Source of the DNA: DATJHM01 sp035493895
Lineage (GTDB): Bacteria > Chloroflexota > Ktedonobacteria > Ktedonobacterales > Ktedonobacteraceae
Assembly (NCBI GenBank): GCA_035493895.1
Contig: DATJHM010000124.1
Coordinates: forward strand, 1-10,121
Direction: 5' to 3'
DNA: 10,121 nt
Part shown: positions 7,194 through 10,121 of the stretch, one piece after another
Numbering within the stretch: position 1 is the first letter of the stretch
Layout: the number at the start of each line of letters is the position of its first letter
Position numbers and translations under genes: made by a program
The notes under the pieces: generated by a model
What the model was told of the DNA's origin: nothing
Database searches by the model: none
What the model saw: the letters and a program-made list of their open reading frames with translations, nothing else

Positions 7194-7595
7194 ATGGATC
7201 GTGCTGCTAGCGCTGGTTTTGAAGGCATCGCTCAGATGCTGCTTGAGCAGAAAAAATTAATGGATGCGTTAGAGGCTGAAAATCGCGAACTTCGCCGCCA
7301 ACTGGCTGATCTACGCCGGGGCGTCGGGATCGCGCTTGTAATTGAAGGGAAAACTATTCAGTTGGCTGGCGATCAGGGCCTGTCTGCTTCCTCTGCCAAC
7401 CCCCAGGCACAGGCCGCATTGCAGAGCCTGCAAAGCCTACAAAATACGCCCACACCTCCACAGGGACCCCAGAATGGCGGCTATAACAGCCCCTCGGTAC
7501 GTCAGACCGGAGGCCAGCAGTCCGTCAATCTTAATGGCGAAAAGCGTGAGAGCAATAACTCCCGTAGCCCTCTAGCCGATAGCTTCGTTCTCTAA
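7194..7595 (+). CDS. Small coiled-coil protein of unknown function
   Basis: I do not recognise the family. From ATG 7194 the product is 133 residues. A strongly helical, heptad-like segment (about residues 13-43: leucine-rich, with EAENRELRRQLADLRR) predicts a coiled coil and dimerisation. A short beta-like segment (VGIALVIEGKTIQLA) follows, then a Gln/Pro/Asn/Ser-rich tail that is probably disordered. There is no signal peptide or membrane span. This start has AGGAGGA (7180-7186) seven bases upstream. An in-frame GTG at 7134 also has a good site, GGGAGGA (7118-7124), nine bases upstream, and would add 20 residues (153 in all). The gene follows coaBC by 20 or 80 bases and ends before a strong terminator, so the two probably share a transcript. 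Any link to coenzyme A is unproven. Confidence 0.75.
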   Translation: MDRAASAGFEGIAQMLLEQKKLMDALEAENRELRRQLADLRRGVGIALVIEGKTIQLAGDQGLSASSANPQAQAALQSLQSLQNTPTPPQGPQNGGYNSPSVRQTGGQQSVNLNGEKRESNNSRSPLADSFVL

Positions 7596-7633
7596 TCTCT
7601 AACAACGTAATATCTATCTTCTCAATTTTATAA

Positions 7634-7668
7634 GGGGCAGGTACCAAATACCTGCCCCCCTATTTTTT
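7634..7668 (+). terminator. Rho-independent terminator of the coaBC operon
   Basis: GGGGCAGGTA (7634-7643) pairs perfectly with TACCTGCCCC (7649-7658) over a 5-base loop. After CC comes a T-rich run TATTTTTT (7661-7668). It lies 38 bases past the stop codon of the coiled-coil gene and is the clearest terminator in the window. Confidence 0.92.
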
Positions 7669-7692
7669 GGGGATACAACCACGCCTCTACTC

Positions 7693-7721
7693 TTGACGCT
7701 CGCGTTTTTCTCTGTTATTCT
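7693..7721 (+). promoter_or_regulatory. Sigma70-type promoter at the left end of the 551-base gap
   Basis: TTGACG (7693-7698) and TATTCT (7716-7721) are 17 bases apart, just past the preceding terminator. Transcription would start near 7728 and run toward the hydrolase gene, whose ATG is about 490 bases away. It is the best promoter match found before that gene. Confidence 0.5.
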
Positions 7722-8219
7722 AGCAATGTTGACAATCTGTAGCGCAATGCATGTCTTTCTCATTGCCGCTATTCAGAAAAATATTGGAAAATGAACATGA
7801 TTACCACCTCCACCTCCACAATGACGGTCTTATAACGCTTCATCCTCAATGCAGGACTTCATGTGCGAGGAAGCCTGTAACATCTCAATACGCGACGTTA
7901 AGCGAGTAACAGGAATTGTTATTACTGATTTGTTCCGTCAACTGCCTTTGCGGTTTGTTGTCAGGCGGCGTATCTTCTCACACTTCCTCTGCAATGCTCG
8001 TTCCCCTCAGGGATGTCAGTCATTGGTAGAGACACTATGTGCATGAATCTCTTCCCACTGTTTGCAGATACTTGTTTAGCGTTTTGCTCCCCTTTTTTTA
8101 TAGAGGCACAGCGTAGCCTGCGACGTTTTCTTGCGAAGAGATTTCAATCGATCCTCTTGTGATTGCTATGAGAGCTATCTTCGCAATCTTACCTGGAAAA
8201 GCTGCAAAGAAGGTTATCT
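7722..8219 (+). other. Long non-coding leader or intergenic region
   Basis: I see no convincing gene here. An open frame at 7849-8046 (65 codons) has no ribosome site, an Arg/Cys-rich composition unlike the neighbours and no recognisable motif. A GCAATG/CATTGC inverted repeat (7744-7749 and 7761-7766) is short. A run CCCCTTTTTTTAT (8089-8101) has no stem before it. The right end holds a larger inverted repeat, listed separately. If the promoter at 7693 is used, this is an unusually long 5' leader or hides a small RNA. Confidence 0.4.
8131..8186 (+). repeat. 9-bp inverted repeat upstream of the hydrolase gene
   Basis: TTGCGAAGA (8131-8139) and TCTTCGCAA (8178-8186) are perfect complements. 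Inside them CAATC (8145-8149) can pair with GATTG (8161-8165). As RNA this makes a two-part stem-loop of 56 nt that ends 20 bases before the AAGAAGG ribosome site (8207-8213), leaving that site free. It could equally be a spaced DNA operator. No T-run follows it. Confidence 0.5.
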
Positions 8220-9998
8220 ATGAACGTGATCATTGAACAGAATAGTATGATCCCGATGCGCGACGGTATCAAACTCGCGACAGACATATATCGTCCAGCA
8301 CAGGAGGGACAATGGCCGGTCCTTGTCACACGCCACCCATACAACAAAGATTTCCGTTTTCCATTTCCCGGATGGGAGGACAGGCGCATGGCTGTCGAAG
8401 TAAATCTTTTCGCTGAGCGTGTGGTAGAAGCGGGCTATGTAATCGTCGTGCAGGATGTACGAGGCCGTTACGCTTCCGAAGGCGATTTTATACCGTTTCT
8501 CTTTGATGCTCAGGATGGTGTCGACACCATCGCCTGGGCGGCCAGCCAACCCTGGTCCAGCGGTCAGGTCGGCATGTTTGGCGTATCCTATCAGGCATTA
8601 GCCCAATGGCAGGCAGCTATAGCACAACCAGCAGCCTTGCGCGCTCTTGCCCCATCGCAATCTCCACATGCGGGAGGACTCTATCCCTATCAGGGTGGGG
8701 CTTTCATGCCTGCTATGGTTCTGGGTTTATTGGGAAGTCTGGTGCCTGAAGAAGTGAAGCGGCGCGCCGATAAGGGCCAGGCAACGTCTGCCGATATGGA
8801 GCAGCTCACACAGGCCCTTGGCGATTTTCAGGCACAATACACCCGGTTGCCGCTTACCGATCAACCCGTTTTGCGCAATCCAGCTCCATATTACTTTGAC
8901 TGGTTGGCGCATCCAGACTTCGATGATTACTGGCGTACCTCAAGGCCCGAGGACCTCTATGAGCGCATCTCCATTCCAGCCCTCACGATCAGTGGCTGGC
9001 ATGATATCTTTCTGCTCAACGACCTGCGACAGCATCAGGGCATGAAACAGCACGGTGGCAGTGCACTTGCGCGTCAGCAACAACATCTGGTCGTCGGACC
9101 ATGGGCTCATGGCAATTTTATGTGGGGCTATCCGGACCGGAGCTATGGCGAAGGAGGAACTGCGGTGAGTCCTCAGGCTGTAAGCCTGCTGACAGATATA
9201 CAGCTCCGCTGGTACGATCACTGGCTCAAGGGTCTCGACAATGGCATGGAGCAAGAAAAGCCTGTGCGCATCTTCGTCATGGGAATCGATCAATGGCGCG
9301 AAGAAGAGGCCTGGCCGCTGCCCGATACGCACTATCGTCCCTACTACTTGCACAGCGATGGGCATGCAAATACTGCGCATGGCAATGGTACCCTCTCGAC
9401 GAGGCAGATGGTGCAGGGATCGGAGGACGTTTATCGCTATGACCCTCATAATCCAGTCCTGACCATCAGCGGAATTGCCATTGATCCAAAACAGCAAGGT
9501 AACCCGGGACCATACGACCAGCGCGAGATCGAGAAGCGCGAAGATGTGCTCTGCTACACGACCGCGCCGCTCGAGCACTCCGTCGAGGTAACGGGCCCGA
9601 TTGAGCTGGTGCTATATGTCTCCTCCTCCGCTCGCGATACCGATTTTACTGGCAAACTGGTCGATGTCCATCCCGATGGGCGTGCTGAGCGGCTTACCGA
9701 TGGGATTCTACGCGCTCGTTATCGCGAATCGCTTGAGCAACCAGTCTTGATGGAGCCGGACTACATCTATGAGTTGCATATCGACCTGGGTGCAACCTCG
9801 AATGTCTTTCTTGCGGGCCATCGTATTCGCCTGGAGGTCTCCAGCAGCAATTTCCCGCGCTTCGATCGCAACTCGAATACCGGCGGCACGATCGCAACCG
9901 AGCAAGCTGAAGATTTTGTGCCCGCCATCAATCACGTCCATCATAACGAGGCTTACCCCTCGCACCTGATCCTGCCCATCATTGAGCGAGCAGGATAG
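8220..9998 (+). CDS. CocE/NonD-family alpha/beta hydrolase (X-Pro dipeptidyl-peptidase S15-like)
   Basis: The 592-residue protein matches the CocE/NonD serine hydrolase family in length and plan. The N-terminal part of the alpha/beta fold includes MRDGIKLATDIYRP (13-26), RHPYNK (38-43; Tyr41 is a likely oxyanion-hole residue) and QDVRGRYASEG (78-88). The nucleophile elbow is GVSYQA, with Ser123. The likely acid is Asp262 in SGWHD, and the likely base is His297 in GPWAHG. A helical cap lies about 150-250. The C-terminal jelly-roll domain (about 440-590) includes VTGPIELVLYVSSSARDTDF, LRARYRES and AGHRIRLEVSSSNFPRFDRN. There is no signal peptide, so it is probably cytoplasmic. Family members cleave esters, amides or X-Pro peptides; the substrate here cannot be read from sequence. 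The elbow usually ends in Gly (GxSYxG) but here it is Ala126. The ATG is set by AAGAAGG (8207-8213), six bases upstream. The gene appears to be transcribed alone. Confidence 0.93.
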   Translation: MNVIIEQNSMIPMRDGIKLATDIYRPAQEGQWPVLVTRHPYNKDFRFPFPGWEDRRMAVEVNLFAERVVEAGYVIVVQDVRGRYASEGDFIPFLFDAQDGVDTIAWAASQPWSSGQVGMFGVSYQALAQWQAAIAQPAALRALAPSQSPHAGGLYPYQGGAFMPAMVLGLLGSLVPEEVKRRADKGQATSADMEQLTQALGDFQAQYTRLPLTDQPVLRNPAPYYFDWLAHPDFDDYWRTSRPEDLYERISIPALTISGWHDIFLLNDLRQHQGMKQHGGSALARQQQHLVVGPWAHGNFMWGYPDRSYGEGGTAVSPQAVSLLTDIQLRWYDHWLKGLDNGMEQEKPVRIFVMGIDQWREEEAWPLPDTHYRPYYLHSDGHANTAHGNGTLSTRQMVQGSEDVYRYDPHNPVLTISGIAIDPKQQGNPGPYDQREIEKREDVLCYTTAPLEHSVEVTGPIELVLYVSSSARDTDFTGKLVDVHPDGRAERLTDGILRARYRESLEQPVLMEPDYIYELHIDLGATSNVFLAGHRIRLEVSSSNFPRFDRNSNTGGTIATEQAEDFVPAINHVHHNEAYPSHLILPIIERAG

Positions 9999-10080
9999 GA
10001 GACAGGATTTCCCTCCTGGCATCAGCTTGAAGAGCAACTCTCGCCTGAACCCTTGAGAAATCTCACCATCTGTCGAATAC

Positions 10081-10109
10081 AGAGAGCAGGGGCAGAAATG
10101 CCTCTCTCT
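10081..10109 (+). other. GNRA-capped hairpin at the window edge
   Basis: GGCA (10091-10094) pairs with TGCC (10099-10102) around a GAAA tetraloop, and AGAGAG (10081-10086) can pair with CTCTCT (10104-10109) after a small internal bulge. It lies about 80 bases past the hydrolase stop codon. No T-run follows within the window, so it may be a 3' stabilising hairpin or the start of something outside. Confidence 0.3.
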
Positions 10110-10121
10110 CAGCACTCACGA

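Noticed and set aside
7744..7766. GCAATG/CATTGC inverted repeat
   Set aside because: Arms of six bases with an 11-base spacer are expected by chance in a region this long.
7849..8046. 65-codon open frame in the 551-base gap
   Set aside because: It has no ribosome site, no recognisable motif and a composition like translated non-coding DNA. Kept only as part of the gap description.
8089..8101. CCCC followed by a T-run as a terminator
   Set aside because: No inverted repeat precedes the T-run, so it does not form an intrinsic terminator.
8940..9578. Minus-strand open frame of 212 codons
   Set aside because: It is antisense to the hydrolase, whose catalytic motifs lie in the + frame.
10003..10018. 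CAGGA/TCCTG hairpin right after the hydrolase stop codon
   Set aside because: The 5-bp stem has no T-run after it and is too weak to call a terminator.

Overview
The window most resembles a filamentous, Actinomycete-like Chloroflexota bacterium (Ktedonobacteria). The reasons are mid-50s GC, a multi-FHA/ABCG fusion transporter, a DUF4097-type membrane protein and a short lipoprotein of LppX/LprG type, but no marker settles the taxonomy. All six protein genes lie on the + strand. The only minus-strand gene is a 5S rRNA at the left edge.

Layout. At 1-364 there is a 5S rRNA (minus strand) with its own near-consensus sigma70 promoter and an AT-rich upstream element. No 23S gene lies on its 5' side. 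At 365-5650 there are three envelope-related genes, each with its own candidate promoter: a secreted lipoprotein, a single-pass membrane protein with a beta-rich adhesin-like ectodomain, and a 1034-residue protein joining three FHA domains to an ABC ATPase and an ABC2 membrane domain. The transporter gene has a promoter about 180 bases upstream. Its leader can fold into mutually exclusive hairpins, and its start codon has no Shine-Dalgarno sequence.

At 5833-7595 a bifunctional coaBC (coenzyme A synthesis) is followed closely by a small coiled-coil protein of unknown function, and the pair ends at a textbook intrinsic terminator (7634-7668). After a 551-base gap with a promoter at its left end and a large inverted repeat at its right end, a CocE/NonD-family alpha/beta hydrolase occupies 8220-9998. 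The last 120 bases hold no gene, only a GNRA-capped hairpin at the edge.

How the parts relate. The lipoprotein, adhesin-like protein and FHA transporter may serve the cell surface together. FHA domains read phosphothreonine, so the transporter is probably controlled by Ser/Thr kinases, as Rv1747 is in mycobacteria. This is inference from domains and adjacency. No mobile element, CRISPR array, tRNA or pseudogene was recognised. The most unusual points are the solo 5S promoter, the bistable leader, the triple-FHA transporter, and the substituted active-site positions in the CoaC half of CoaBC.
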